Under the pieces are notes generated by a model. It was not told where the DNA came from and ran no database searches. It saw only the letters and a program-made list of their open reading frames with translations. A program made the position numbers and the translations under genes. A stretch of 18,542 nt of DNA from a bacterium (GTDB taxonomy: Bacteria; Patescibacteriota; Gracilibacteria; UBA1369; LOWO2-01-FULL-3): the NCBI GenBank assembly GCA_027622635.1, contig JAQBYK010000008.1, forward strand, positions 1 to 18,542, written 5' to 3'. This document shows, piece after piece, positions 1-8,049 of the stretch. Numbering within the stretch: the first letter of the stretch is position 1; each line of letters starts with the position of its first letter.

Positions 1-1276
1 CCAAGTATCCCAAAAACCCAAATAGATAGGCAAGAAAAGAGAAGACAAAACTAAACAAAACTGCCAAAAATCCGAAAATCATAGCAAAAGGAATTAACGG
101 TAAAACAAAGACATTTGCAAAGGGTGAAACAACACTCAACTGATTGAAATTTAAAACTATTATTGGCAAAGCAAAAATTTGAGCAGAAAGAGTAAGGATG
201 GCGGATTCACGAATAGCGAATAATCTTGGTAAAAACATGAGATACTTTTCAATTAAAGGAGAAACATAAACAATTCCACAAGTTGCCAAAAACGAAAGTT
301 GAAAACCAAGATCTGAAGGCAAAATTTGGGGATTCCAGAGATTCATAAAAAATGCCGCCCCCAATAAAGAAATGCCCGTATAGTATGGCCTACCAAAAAA
401 TACTGCTATCAAAGCTATACCTCCCATCAAAGCTGCTCTTACAACAGCGGCACCGGCTCCAACCAAAAGGACAAATAGCACAATAAACACAACCGAAACA
501 AAGACTTTTACACGCCTTGATAAAAACCCAAAGAACGCACTGGTAAAAATAACGACCAAAGTTATATTATAACCGGAAATAGCAATTATGTGAGTAAGAC
601 CTGTTTTAGTAAAATCGTCCAAAAGATCTGAAGGAATACCTCTCCTACTACCTAAAATAAGACCAGACATAAAACTACCGTGAGGTTCGCCAAAAATCTC
701 AGATAAATTCATTTCAAAACTACTTTTCAAGGAATAAAGCAATTTAAAAAAGCTATATGGGGCTTTTGAAGATAATTTCACAATTTTGGGACGATTAATC
801 AGCTTATAAATCCCATACCTGGATAAATATTTGTCATATTGAAAATCCCCAAAATTTTCAGGAGTAAGAATATCACCTTCAATTAACAAACAATCACCAT
901 AACTATAAAGAGGAAAAGGAAAAGCATTTATAAGTACATTCCCAAATTGCTCACTTTTAACCACATATTTTACCATATCACTTCTTTCATCCACTTCATC
1001 AACAATACAAGCTTCAAAACTCACAAATCCCTGGTATGAAAGAGGTTCGTGTATGGAATATAAAAACCTGCCAAAACCAAGGGAAAAGGCCAAGAAAAAC
1101 AACAAGTATTTGAAAATATCACAACTTGAAACGCATACATAAGCCCTCAAATAACATAGGGAAAAAATGAAAACAACAAAGGCCTTAAGAACACTTCCGT
1201 CAACAAAAAAACTTCCAAACAAAATTCCGGTCAAAAACATGAACATAAAGCCAAAAAATACTGAAAAATTATCCAT
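1..1276 (-). CDS. comEC: ComEC/Rec2-family DNA uptake channel, partial (C-terminus beyond left edge)
   Basis: This is the inner-membrane channel that passes single-stranded DNA into the cytoplasm during natural transformation. I translated the minus strand by eye: the frame is open from an upstream stop at 1325-1327 to base 2, giving about 425 residues from the ATG at 1274-1276. The N-terminus has several hydrophobic segments (starting MDNFSVFFGFMF), then a soluble OB-like part containing FQYDKYLSRYGIY, a ComEC hallmark. The competence core follows: GLILGSRRGIPSDLLDDF, then GLTHIIAISGYNITLV near 590-550, then DLGFQLSFLATCGIVYVSPL near 310-265, and NVFVLPLIPFAMIFGF near the edge. The end of the core, and any metallo-beta-lactamase-like domain, would lie outside the window. 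It is divergent from the SLH/CAP gene. A TTG at 1297 is an alternative start. The family is certain; activity is not shown. Confidence 0.93.
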   Translation of the reverse strand, partial: MDNFSVFFGFMFMFLTGILFGSFFVDGSVLKAFVVFIFSLCYLRAYVCVSSCDIFKYLLFFLAFSLGFGRFLYSIHEPLSYQGFVSFEACIVDEVDERSDMVKYVVKSEQFGNVLINAFPFPLYSYGDCLLIEGDILTPENFGDFQYDKYLSRYGIYKLINRPKIVKLSSKAPYSFFKLLYSLKSSFEMNLSEIFGEPHGSFMSGLILGSRRGIPSDLLDDFTKTGLTHIIAISGYNITLVVIFTSAFFGFLSRRVKVFVSVVFIVLFVLLVGAGAAVVRAALMGGIALIAVFFGRPYYTGISLLGAAFFMNLWNPQILPSDLGFQLSFLATCGIVYVSPLIEKYLMFLPRLFAIRESAILTLSAQIFALPIIVLNFNQLSVVSPFANVFVLPLIPFAMIFGFLAVLFSFVFSFLAYLFGFLGYL

Positions 1277-1341
1277 AAGAATCAGTATACAAAACAAAGT
1301 TAAAATTTTTCTAAATTTTTTGTATTACAAAGGATTCCAAA

Positions 1342-1370
1342 TTGCACAAAACACAAAAAATCAGTACTAT
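1342..1370 (+). promoter_or_regulatory. candidate sigma-70 promoter for the envelope operon
   Basis: TTGCAC (1342-1347), a 17-bp spacer and TACTAT (1365-1370) lie just upstream of the SLH/CAP start at 1396, predicting a leader of about 20 nt. The hexamers match the consensus only moderately (3/6 and 4/6), but spacing and position are good. It sits in the 119-bp divergent gap shared with comEC, for which I saw no convincing promoter beyond a TATACT at 1284-1289 on the minus strand. Confidence 0.4.
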
Positions 1371-1395
1371 AGCCAGGCGTATTCCTCGAAGAAAA

Positions 1396-3924
1396 ATGAA
1401 AAAAACACTCTCAAACTTAGTAATTATTGCAGTCATAATTGCAAGCATCACCCCGACTACTACATATGCTGATTTTTCTGATGTAAAACAAGCTCACAAA
1501 AACTTTGAAGCAATAGAATATCTACAAGAAAACAACGTTATAAATGGCTACGAAGACGGCAGTTTTCAACCCTCTAATTCTGTCAACAGAGCGGAATTTC
1601 TTAAAATAATAATTGAAGGCTCAAATATTGCAACAGACTCAACAGATACCACACCATTTCCGGACATTGACCATAATGCCTGGTATGGCCCATATATCAA
1701 AAAAGCCTACAGCGAAGGATGGATAAACGGATATCCCGACGGGACTTTCAAACCGGAACAAACCATTAACAAAGTAGAATCATTAAAAGTGCTGGCAAAG
1801 GTCCAAAACTGGGTACTCCCAATAAATGTAAACACAAAGCCATTTGAAGATACTCCGACAGATGAATGGTACATAAGCTACGTAAGCTATGCACTAGACC
1901 ATGGCTACCTGGAAGAAAAAGGAAGTATTTTTTCGCCGAGCACATTCATGACCAGAGCAAATATTAGCGAAGTCATCTATCGCACATTAATTGAAAAAGA
2001 ATCTGAAGAAAATGATACGGAACCTGAGCAAGAACCGGAACCGGAACTGGAACCTGAACCTGAACCTGAACCGGAACCGGAACCGGAACTGGAACCGCAG
2101 CCAGAAGCGGAATCAACAAGCACGGATATACAAGATGAAGATTTTACTCCCGCAGCCTTTAGCACCATATCAAAAACATTTTATGACAATATAACCCTGT
2201 CGGAAGATCTGCCAAACACATTCTACGAAAACGAAATATATTATATTGAAGGCGATGTCACTTCCGGAAGCACAGAAGAAGTAACAGTTATACTCAACGG
2301 AACAAGTAATGATACCAACAGTTATTTCAGCGAAGACCTCGACAATAATCATTTCAAAGTACCCGTTTATTTCACAAAAACAGGAAACTTCAACATGGGC
2401 TTACTACCCGGAGACAGTGGGACAAGTAAGGCTAAACCAATATCGGTACTATCTTCTTTACCGTCTAAATCCACCGCCTCTATTGCGGCTACCCCGGCAA
2501 ACTCTCTATCAATGTCATACAAAGACGACAAAACATACTTAAACTTCAGCAACACGGCAAATTCAACAGTCAAAAAAATTACATTTACTCAAAACAATAA
2601 TGAATTTACATATACCACCAGACAAGACATAGGGAGTATTCCAATTCAATACAGGGATTTCAAAGATTTTTCAGAGGGTGCGGTTTCATACAAAGTTGAG
2701 ACAGCAAATCTATCCTCTACAAAACCACTTTCAATCAATTCGGATTTTGTAACAAGCAGCACAGAAACTATTACAGCAACAGAACACAGTTTCGACTCCA
2801 TAAGTGATGATATCAACACAACTGTAGTAGACACAATGAGTGTAGTAACTGACATAAGTTTCAGTGGAACAGTAAATGTAGACACCAAACTTTCAGCTTA
2901 TACCATAAAACCAAATGGACTTGTCGAAGAATTTGATCTTACAACAAGCGCATCTACAAGCAGCTACTTTGGCAGTACCATAATCCCAAGTGGAGGAAAT
3001 TTCAGTTTTGACTACACTCCAACAGAAACCGGTCGCTATATAGTAGAAATAAATGACAAATTCGGAGAAGCTATCCTAAACCACCCAATATACATAGGAT
3101 CTGAAATTCCGCTAATACCTGATTTCCTTGATTTACACGATCGGGAATTGTTTGAAGAAAGTTTTGATTTATCGGAATTGAGAAATGAGTTGCTTAATGC
3201 TATAAATTCAAGCCGCCAAGAACATGGCTTTGCCTTAATAACTACAAGAGGAGATCTAAATAATTTAGCGGAAGGACACTCTCAAGATATGGCGGACAAT
3301 GATTTTTTCGCACACGTCAATCTCAACAACGAAACTCCTGATGATAGGAGAATAAAAGCAGGAATCAAAACTTCCGTTTCAGAAAACATAGCAAAAGACA
3401 CCTCAATACTTGGAGCTCATTTTGGTCTTATGCGAAGCGCGGCACACAGACAAAATATACTTAACCCTGACTGGACCGAAGTTGGATTAGGAATCTCACT
3501 TTCAGAAGGACACTTATACATAGCGGAAGAATTTTCCACTTCCGAAATTACAGAAACAGATCTGGTAAATTATAAATCTGAACTCCTGAACGAAATTAAT
3601 GATAAAAGATCAAATCAAGGACTTTCCGCACTTATTGGCACAACAAACGCCGACGCAGCCAGCAAATATGTTAACGACAAAGCTATAATTGATAATGAGC
3701 AGCTTACAAACCAAATTTTTTCAGACGCACTACAGCAAAACAGCGTAACCGGTTCAGCACAAGCCATAGGAAGAACTCATAACCTATGGGAAGAAATCCT
3801 CGATTCAATTCTAACTGAAGAAGACAATATTTTAGATTCTCTTTGGGAAGTTATGGGAATAGACATACAACTTGACGACACAGGCCTAATCCATTCAATC
3901 CTAATACTAAACAACCCAAGCTAA
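1396..3924 (+). CDS. secreted SLH-domain surface protein with Ig-like middle and C-terminal CAP (YkwD-like) domain
   Basis: This is an 842-residue surface protein probably held on the cell wall by its SLH domains; the role of the CAP part is unknown. Residues 1-25 are a signal peptide ending TTTYA. Three SLH repeats follow at about 26-75, 87-138 and 149-198, with signatures INGYEDGSFQP and INGYPDGTFKP and a weaker third. A Glu-Pro linker spans 209-239. Residues about 250-590 are Ser/Thr-rich and look like beta-sandwich modules (for example TETGRYIVEIN). The CAP domain at about 594-715 keeps His628, Glu663, His684 and Glu695 in HSQDMA, SENIA, HRQNIL and WTEVGLGI. Residues about 720-842 look like a degenerate second CAP copy. 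I chose the ATG at 1396 because it begins the signal peptide; a TTG at 1342 lies inside the candidate promoter. The LCP gene starts 6 bp downstream. Confidence 0.9.
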   Translation: MKKTLSNLVIIAVIIASITPTTTYADFSDVKQAHKNFEAIEYLQENNVINGYEDGSFQPSNSVNRAEFLKIIIEGSNIATDSTDTTPFPDIDHNAWYGPYIKKAYSEGWINGYPDGTFKPEQTINKVESLKVLAKVQNWVLPINVNTKPFEDTPTDEWYISYVSYALDHGYLEEKGSIFSPSTFMTRANISEVIYRTLIEKESEENDTEPEQEPEPELEPEPEPEPEPEPELEPQPEAESTSTDIQDEDFTPAAFSTISKTFYDNITLSEDLPNTFYENEIYYIEGDVTSGSTEEVTVILNGTSNDTNSYFSEDLDNNHFKVPVYFTKTGNFNMGLLPGDSGTSKAKPISVLSSLPSKSTASIAATPANSLSMSYKDDKTYLNFSNTANSTVKKITFTQNNNEFTYTTRQDIGSIPIQYRDFKDFSEGAVSYKVETANLSSTKPLSINSDFVTSSTETITATEHSFDSISDDINTTVVDTMSVVTDISFSGTVNVDTKLSAYTIKPNGLVEEFDLTTSASTSSYFGSTIIPSGGNFSFDYTPTETGRYIVEINDKFGEAILNHPIYIGSEIPLIPDFLDLHDRELFEESFDLSELRNELLNAINSSRQEHGFALITTRGDLNNLAEGHSQDMADNDFFAHVNLNNETPDDRRIKAGIKTSVSENIAKDTSILGAHFGLMRSAAHRQNILNPDWTEVGLGISLSEGHLYIAEEFSTSEITETDLVNYKSELLNEINDKRSNQGLSALIGTTNADAASKYVNDKAIIDNEQLTNQIFSDALQQNSVTGSAQAIGRTHNLWEEILDSILTEEDNILDSLWEVMGIDIQLDDTGLIHSILILNNPS
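2020..2111 (+). repeat. Glu-Pro codon repeat (surface-protein linker)
   Basis: Short units of GAA CCT/CCG/CTG repeat with minor variation and encode an acidic Glu-Pro linker between the SLH anchor and the distal domains. Such linkers usually span the wall as extended spacers. The repeat is in frame with the gene and could vary in length by slippage. Mirror frames of the repeat give Ser-Gly and Asn-Arg rich reading frames that are not genes. Confidence 0.85.
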
Positions 3925-3930
3925 ATCAAT

Positions 3931-5403
3931 ATGAATTTCAAAAAAAAGAAAATACGCAAAAATCTACCGAAGGAAAACAATGAAATCCCCAAAAAAATTT
4001 CCAGAAGGAAAATCAGTTTAAGTGTAAGCCTACTGGCTTCACTAATAGTTATCTTTTTGCTATTTATAGGCATAACCGAGGCGGTAAGGAACATAAACTT
4101 CACCGTTTTTTTAAAGATAGCAGGAGAAAAACTTCAAACAGATGCCTATAATCACACAAATTTTCTTGTACTCGGCACAGGAGGTAAAAACCACGAAGGA
4201 GGAGATTTAACGGATACCATTATAGTTGCAAGCCTGGATGATGAAAATAAGTTGCTTACATTGGTTTCCATTCCAAGAGACATGTATGTAAAAGACGAAA
4301 TTATAGGAAACTCAAGAATAAACGAAGTCTACTACAACGCAAAAAACTACTATGGGAGTAATACGGAAGGGCTCAATGACATGAAGGATAAGGTAGAAAA
4401 CATGATGGGCATTCCAATCCATTATTGGGTTAAATTAGACTTCGATGGATTTAAAGAATTAATAGACGCACTCGGGGGAATAGATGTATATGTAGAAAAA
4501 TCGATCTACGATCCATACTACCCCAAAGACGGAACATTCCTATATGAACCATTCTCAATATCTGAAGGACAGCACCACTTAGATGGTGAAGTAGCTCTGA
4601 AATATGCTCGCAGCCGAAAAACCACTTCAGATTTTGACCGTGCAAACAGACAACAACAAATTATATACGCAGTAAAAGAAAAAGCACTGCAAACAGAAAT
4701 CATATTTAGCCGAGACAAAATAACCGAAATCTTAAACACCCTAAAAAGCAACATTGAAACCAACATAACGGTAAAAGAAATTCTCACCTTGGGATCTATG
4801 GCAGAAGATTATAGTCAGGATCAAATTTCTCATAAACTAATCCACGATGACCCAACACAATGTGGAGGTTTTCTTTATACTCCGGCAAGAGAATTTTATA
4901 ACGGCATGTTTATACTACTGCCAGCAGGAGGATTTGAATTTATACACCGATACTCAGATCTAAATTTCAATCTACCCACAATAGCAACAGAAAAGGCTAA
5001 AATTCACATATTAAACGGTACAGGAACAGGAGGTATAGCTGGAGAAACAAAGCAAGTTCTAAAAAGATTCTGTTTTGATATCGTTAAATTTGGAAATGCA
5101 AAATCATCTGACATAAGCGAAACAACATACTACTATAAGCAAAAATACGATGAAGATGGTGAAGAAATAAAATCAAGACCGAATGCATTAAATTTCTTGC
5201 AAAAACTCATTCCGGGAAAAGAAAGCACTGATCTGCCAAAAGAATATTTTGAAAAAGGATACTTGGAATTCGCAGATATTGTAATCGAAATTGGTAGTGA
5301 CTACGGCAATTCCAAAAATTATGTAAGTGATCCATTCTATTACCTCCCGCAAACAAAAGCAGCTACACCAACAGATGACACCGTCACTAATGAGGATCAA
5401 TAA
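3931..5403 (+). CDS. LytR-CpsA-Psr (LCP) family glycopolymer transferase with LytR C-terminal domain
   Basis: LCP enzymes move undecaprenyl-linked glycopolymers onto peptidoglycan at the outer membrane face. The 490-residue protein has a basic cytoplasmic N-terminus, one membrane helix at about 29-48, and the LCP domain at about 77-250. Family motifs are visible: GDLTDTIIVASL (Asp92, Asp95), SIPRDMYV (Arg116), SRINEVY (Arg129), VKLDFDGFKELIDALGGIDVYV, and ALKYARSRK followed by DFDRANRQQQII, which hold the acidic and arginine residues that bind the pyrophosphate lipid. A LytR_C-type domain starts near 355 with KIHILNGTGTGGIAG and continues to about 455. The start ATG lies 6 bp after the SLH/CAP stop, and the end overlaps the next gene by 14 bp, so co-transcription is likely. 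No Shine-Dalgarno is visible. The glycopolymer substrate cannot be told from sequence. Confidence 0.93.
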   Translation: MNFKKKKIRKNLPKENNEIPKKISRRKISLSVSLLASLIVIFLLFIGITEAVRNINFTVFLKIAGEKLQTDAYNHTNFLVLGTGGKNHEGGDLTDTIIVASLDDENKLLTLVSIPRDMYVKDEIIGNSRINEVYYNAKNYYGSNTEGLNDMKDKVENMMGIPIHYWVKLDFDGFKELIDALGGIDVYVEKSIYDPYYPKDGTFLYEPFSISEGQHHLDGEVALKYARSRKTTSDFDRANRQQQIIYAVKEKALQTEIIFSRDKITEILNTLKSNIETNITVKEILTLGSMAEDYSQDQISHKLIHDDPTQCGGFLYTPAREFYNGMFILLPAGGFEFIHRYSDLNFNLPTIATEKAKIHILNGTGTGGIAGETKQVLKRFCFDIVKFGNAKSSDISETTYYYKQKYDEDGEEIKSRPNALNFLQKLIPGKESTDLPKEYFEKGYLEFADIVIEIGSDYGNSKNYVSDPFYYLPQTKAATPTDDTVTNEDQ

Positions 5404-6085
5404 ATTCATAGCAAGCAATAGCAAATTTTCACGTAGAAAAGCGGATGAATTAATTTCGCAGGGTTCAGTTAAAATTAATGGAAAAATCGTTAAAGAATTA
5501 GGTGCAAAAATTAATGAATCCGAAGACAAAGTTGAAGTAAATAATATTCCAATCAAAAGCAAAGAAGAAAAGGTATACATTGCCCTAAACAAGCCATCGG
5601 GATATATAAGCACAAGAAACGACGAAAAGGATAGAATGACAGTTATGGAATTACTCCCGGGCTATAAAACTCTAAAACCGGCAGGACGACTCGACAAAGA
5701 TACGGAAGGGCTGCTTATATTCAGCAACGATGGAGAATTCATAAATAGACTTACACACCCGAAATTTGAATGTGAAAAAGAATATTTTGCCAAAATCAAA
5801 GGCAAATTAGAAAATACCAATAAAGAAAAATTGGAAAAAGGGATTACCATAGAAAAAGTACAAACAAGTCCTGCAAAAATTATGATTTTGAAACAGTCAA
5901 GTAATGAAACTTCTCTAAGAATAACAATACATGAGGGACGCAAGAGACAAATAAGAAAAATGTTTGCGAAAGTCAATCATCCTGTGAAATACTTGCAAAG
6001 AATCCGTATATCCAAAATACAACTTGGAGCCTTAAAAAAGGGCAAATTCCGTCACCTAACCAAAAAAGAATTAGATGTTAACTAG
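5390..6085 (+). CDS. rluB: RsuA/RluB-family rRNA pseudouridine synthase
   Basis: This enzyme isomerises a uridine in ribosomal RNA to pseudouridine. The 231-residue protein starts with an S4 RNA-binding domain (about 1-58, MRINKFIASNSKFSRRKADE). The catalytic domain has VYIALNKPSGYISTRND, then GRLDKDTEGLLIFSNDGEF with catalytic Asp102, and near the end HEGRKRQIRKMFAKV, then LGALKKGKFRHLTKKEL. The length and motif order fit RsuA/RluB/RluE rather than RluA/C/D. RluB (23S rRNA) is the likeliest member but RsuA (16S) is not excluded. The ATG at 5390 begins the S4 domain and overlaps the LCP stop region by 14 bp; the gene overlaps the next by 11 bp. Its place in an envelope operon is probably coupling by compaction rather than shared function. 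Confidence 0.92.
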   Translation: MRINKFIASNSKFSRRKADELISQGSVKINGKIVKELGAKINESEDKVEVNNIPIKSKEEKVYIALNKPSGYISTRNDEKDRMTVMELLPGYKTLKPAGRLDKDTEGLLIFSNDGEFINRLTHPKFECEKEYFAKIKGKLENTNKEKLEKGITIEKVQTSPAKIMILKQSSNETSLRITIHEGRKRQIRKMFAKVNHPVKYLQRIRISKIQLGALKKGKFRHLTKKELDVN

Positions 6086-6980
6086 CCTGCTAAGCATATA
6101 CATAGCTTCAATACTTCAAACAGACTTGAATTCAACCATTCAGGTTGAAACAGACAAATCCTTAATCAAAACCGCAAGTCTCAGCTTCGAACAAATCATG
6201 GAATCCCAAAAAGTTCCTGTAAAAGATGAATACTTCATTTCACCATTAATAGAAGCTAAAGGGGTAATTTCCATAGATACAAAAACCGGAGAAACATTAT
6301 TTGAAAAAAACGCAAATGAAAGAATGCCAATCGCAAGTATCACAAAGTTAATGACGGTATTGATAATTCTAGAAGAAAATAAATTAGACGAAATAGTGAT
6401 AGTCAGTCACAACGCCGCAAGCACAAGCGGTTCTTCTATGCACCTTAAAGCGGGAGAAGAAATAACTATAGAAAATCTAATATACGGGGCATTAATAAAT
6501 TCAGCTAATGACAGTGCTGTAGCACTTGCCGAACACAACGCGGAAAGTGTACAAAAATTCGTCGAAAAAATGAACAAAAGAGCCCTGGAACTGAGCCTAA
6601 TAAACACAAATTTTTCTAATCCAGTTGGACTGGATGGACCTGATAATTATTCTTCGGCTTATGACATAGCCAAACTTGGAAATTATGTATATCAAAATAA
6701 ATTCGTTCAAACAGTGGTAAACACAAAAGAAATAAATGTAAGTTCAGTTGATAGAGCTATAACTCATAAACTCAAATCAACTAACGATTTATTGGGTAAC
6801 TACTTGGGTGTAAAGGGCTTAAAAACAGGCAAAACCGACGGTGCGGGCCTATGCCTTGTTGCAATAGCTGAAAACGAAGACGGCAACGAAATAATCACAG
6901 TAGTATTAAATAGCCCAGCAAGATTTTTGGAAACCAAGATACTGATTGACTGGGTATTTAGAGCATATAATTGGCCATAA
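6075..6980 (+). CDS. dacA: D-alanyl-D-alanine carboxypeptidase (PBP5-type, S11 family)
   Basis: This is a penicillin-binding serine peptidase that removes the terminal D-Ala from peptidoglycan pentapeptides outside the membrane. The 301-residue protein has a short hydrophobic N-terminus (MLTSLLSIYIASIL) that probably acts as a signal or anchor. It carries the three class motifs: SITK (Ser88, Lys91), SAN (143-145) and KTG (250-252), with surrounding family text such as MPIASITKLMTVL, NSANDSAVALAEH, FSNPVGLD and VKGLKTGKTDGAG. It stops soon after the catalytic domain, so the PBP5 C-terminal domain and amphipathic anchor of the Escherichia coli enzyme are absent. The start overlaps the pseudouridine synthase by 11 bp and mraY begins 1 bp after the stop. 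The symbol is by family only; dacF or dacB-type names would fit as well. Confidence 0.92.
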   Translation: MLTSLLSIYIASILQTDLNSTIQVETDKSLIKTASLSFEQIMESQKVPVKDEYFISPLIEAKGVISIDTKTGETLFEKNANERMPIASITKLMTVLIILEENKLDEIVIVSHNAASTSGSSMHLKAGEEITIENLIYGALINSANDSAVALAEHNAESVQKFVEKMNKRALELSLINTNFSNPVGLDGPDNYSSAYDIAKLGNYVYQNKFVQTVVNTKEINVSSVDRAITHKLKSTNDLLGNYLGVKGLKTGKTDGAGLCLVAIAENEDGNEIITVVLNSPARFLETKILIDWVFRAYNWP

Positions 6981-6981
6981 A

Positions 6982-8049
6982 ATGCGCGTTATTGATTTAA
7001 GTGAAATAATAGAAGACCTTATACTAATAATCGGTTCAGGAACCGTAGCTTTCGTATTAGCACTAATCCTAACCCCATGGTTCACAAACCAATTGATAAA
7101 ATTCAAGATTGGAAAACAAATTCGTGAAACCGCAATTTCAGGAGAAAAATCCAGCCTGTTCTCAACATTACACGCAAAAAAAAGCGGCACTCCAACAATG
7201 GGAGGACTCCTTATTTGGGGAACAATTATACTCACAGTCTTGATTTCGATGGTTTTAAAAAAATTAGGATTGTTCCAACATTCACTATTTAGTAGAGAAG
7301 AAACATGGATTCCCCTATTTACACTTCTTACATGTGGTGTACTTGGGGCAATTGATGATTATTTAAATGTAAAAGGAATAGGAAAAACGAAAGGACTTAG
7401 CGCAAAAATTAAATTACTTTGGCTGACAATCTTTAGTGCGGCGGGAGCCTACTGGTTCCACTACAAACTTGGATATGATTCAATATCGGTGCCCATACCG
7501 GGAATAGAAGCACTCGAAGTGGGAATTTGGTACATCCCTATTTTCATATTCATTATTATCGCAACAGCAAATTCCGTCAATTTTACTGATGGTTTGGATG
7601 GTCTGGCCAGTGGACTATTGATCATGGCCTTTGCAGGATTTGGGGTAATTGCCTTCATCCAAGGTCTATTAATACTTTCAGCTCTCTGTGCCGTTATCAC
7701 GGGCGCTGTGTTAGCATTTCTATGGTTCAATGTTCCTCCGGCCAAATTTTACATGGGAGACACAGGTTCGCTCGCGCTTGGAGCAACACTTGGGGTAATT
7801 GCGATGCTAACAGACCAAACCTTAATCCTACCGATTATTGGATTCATTTTTGTAATTGAAACACTCTCGGTAATAATTCAACTCACATCAAAAAAACTCT
7901 TCAAAAGAAAAGTTTTCAAAATTGCCCCAATACATCACCACTTTGAACAAAGCGGCTGGAAAGAATTTACAATCGTAATGCGCTTCTGGATTATAGGTGG
8001 AATTATGGGCGCATTCGGCACACTCCTGGGACTATTGAATATCCTGTAA
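6982..8049 (+). CDS. mraY: phospho-N-acetylmuramoyl-pentapeptide-transferase (MraY)
   Basis: MraY moves phospho-MurNAc-pentapeptide from UDP to undecaprenyl phosphate, making lipid I on the cytoplasmic membrane face. The 355-residue multi-pass protein has the normal family length and motifs: KKSGTPTMGG (67-75), AIDDYLN with Asp125-Asp126, NSVNFTDGLDGLASG with Asp203 and Asp206, GDTGSLALG (259-267) and IAPIHHHFE (315-322). The first cytoplasmic loop, between Arg48 and the SGTPTMGG motif, is about eight residues longer than in Escherichia coli (recalled, not aligned). I chose the ATG at 6982, 1 bp after the preceding stop. An in-frame start at 6946 would overlap the carboxypeptidase and adds no membrane segment. 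The 3' end overlaps the convergent FecR-domain gene by 18 bp. No Shine-Dalgarno is seen. Confidence 0.96.
   Translation: MRVIDLSEIIEDLILIIGSGTVAFVLALILTPWFTNQLIKFKIGKQIRETAISGEKSSLFSTLHAKKSGTPTMGGLLIWGTIILTVLISMVLKKLGLFQHSLFSREETWIPLFTLLTCGVLGAIDDYLNVKGIGKTKGLSAKIKLLWLTIFSAAGAYWFHYKLGYDSISVPIPGIEALEVGIWYIPIFIFIIIATANSVNFTDGLDGLASGLLIMAFAGFGVIAFIQGLLILSALCAVITGAVLAFLWFNVPPAKFYMGDTGSLALGATLGVIAMLTDQTLILPIIGFIFVIETLSVIIQLTSKKLFKRKVFKIAPIHHHFEQSGWKEFTIVMRFWIIGGIMGAFGTLLGLLNIL

Noticed and set aside
1342..1395. Longer TTG-initiated start for the SLH/CAP protein
   Set aside because: It would put 18 basic residues before a clean signal peptide, and the TTG lies in the candidate -35 box.
1167..1472. 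Plus-strand open frame of about 100 codons overlapping the comEC start
   Set aside because: It is antisense to comEC codons and then out of frame with the SLH/CAP gene, with Lys/Asn-rich composition and no family signal.
2020..2111. CRISPR-like repeat array
   Set aside because: The units are in-frame Glu-Pro codons with no spacers.
1977..2194. Ser/Gly-rich and Asn/Arg-rich open frames over the Glu-Pro repeat
   Set aside because: They are mirror readings of the repetitive linker of the real surface-protein gene.
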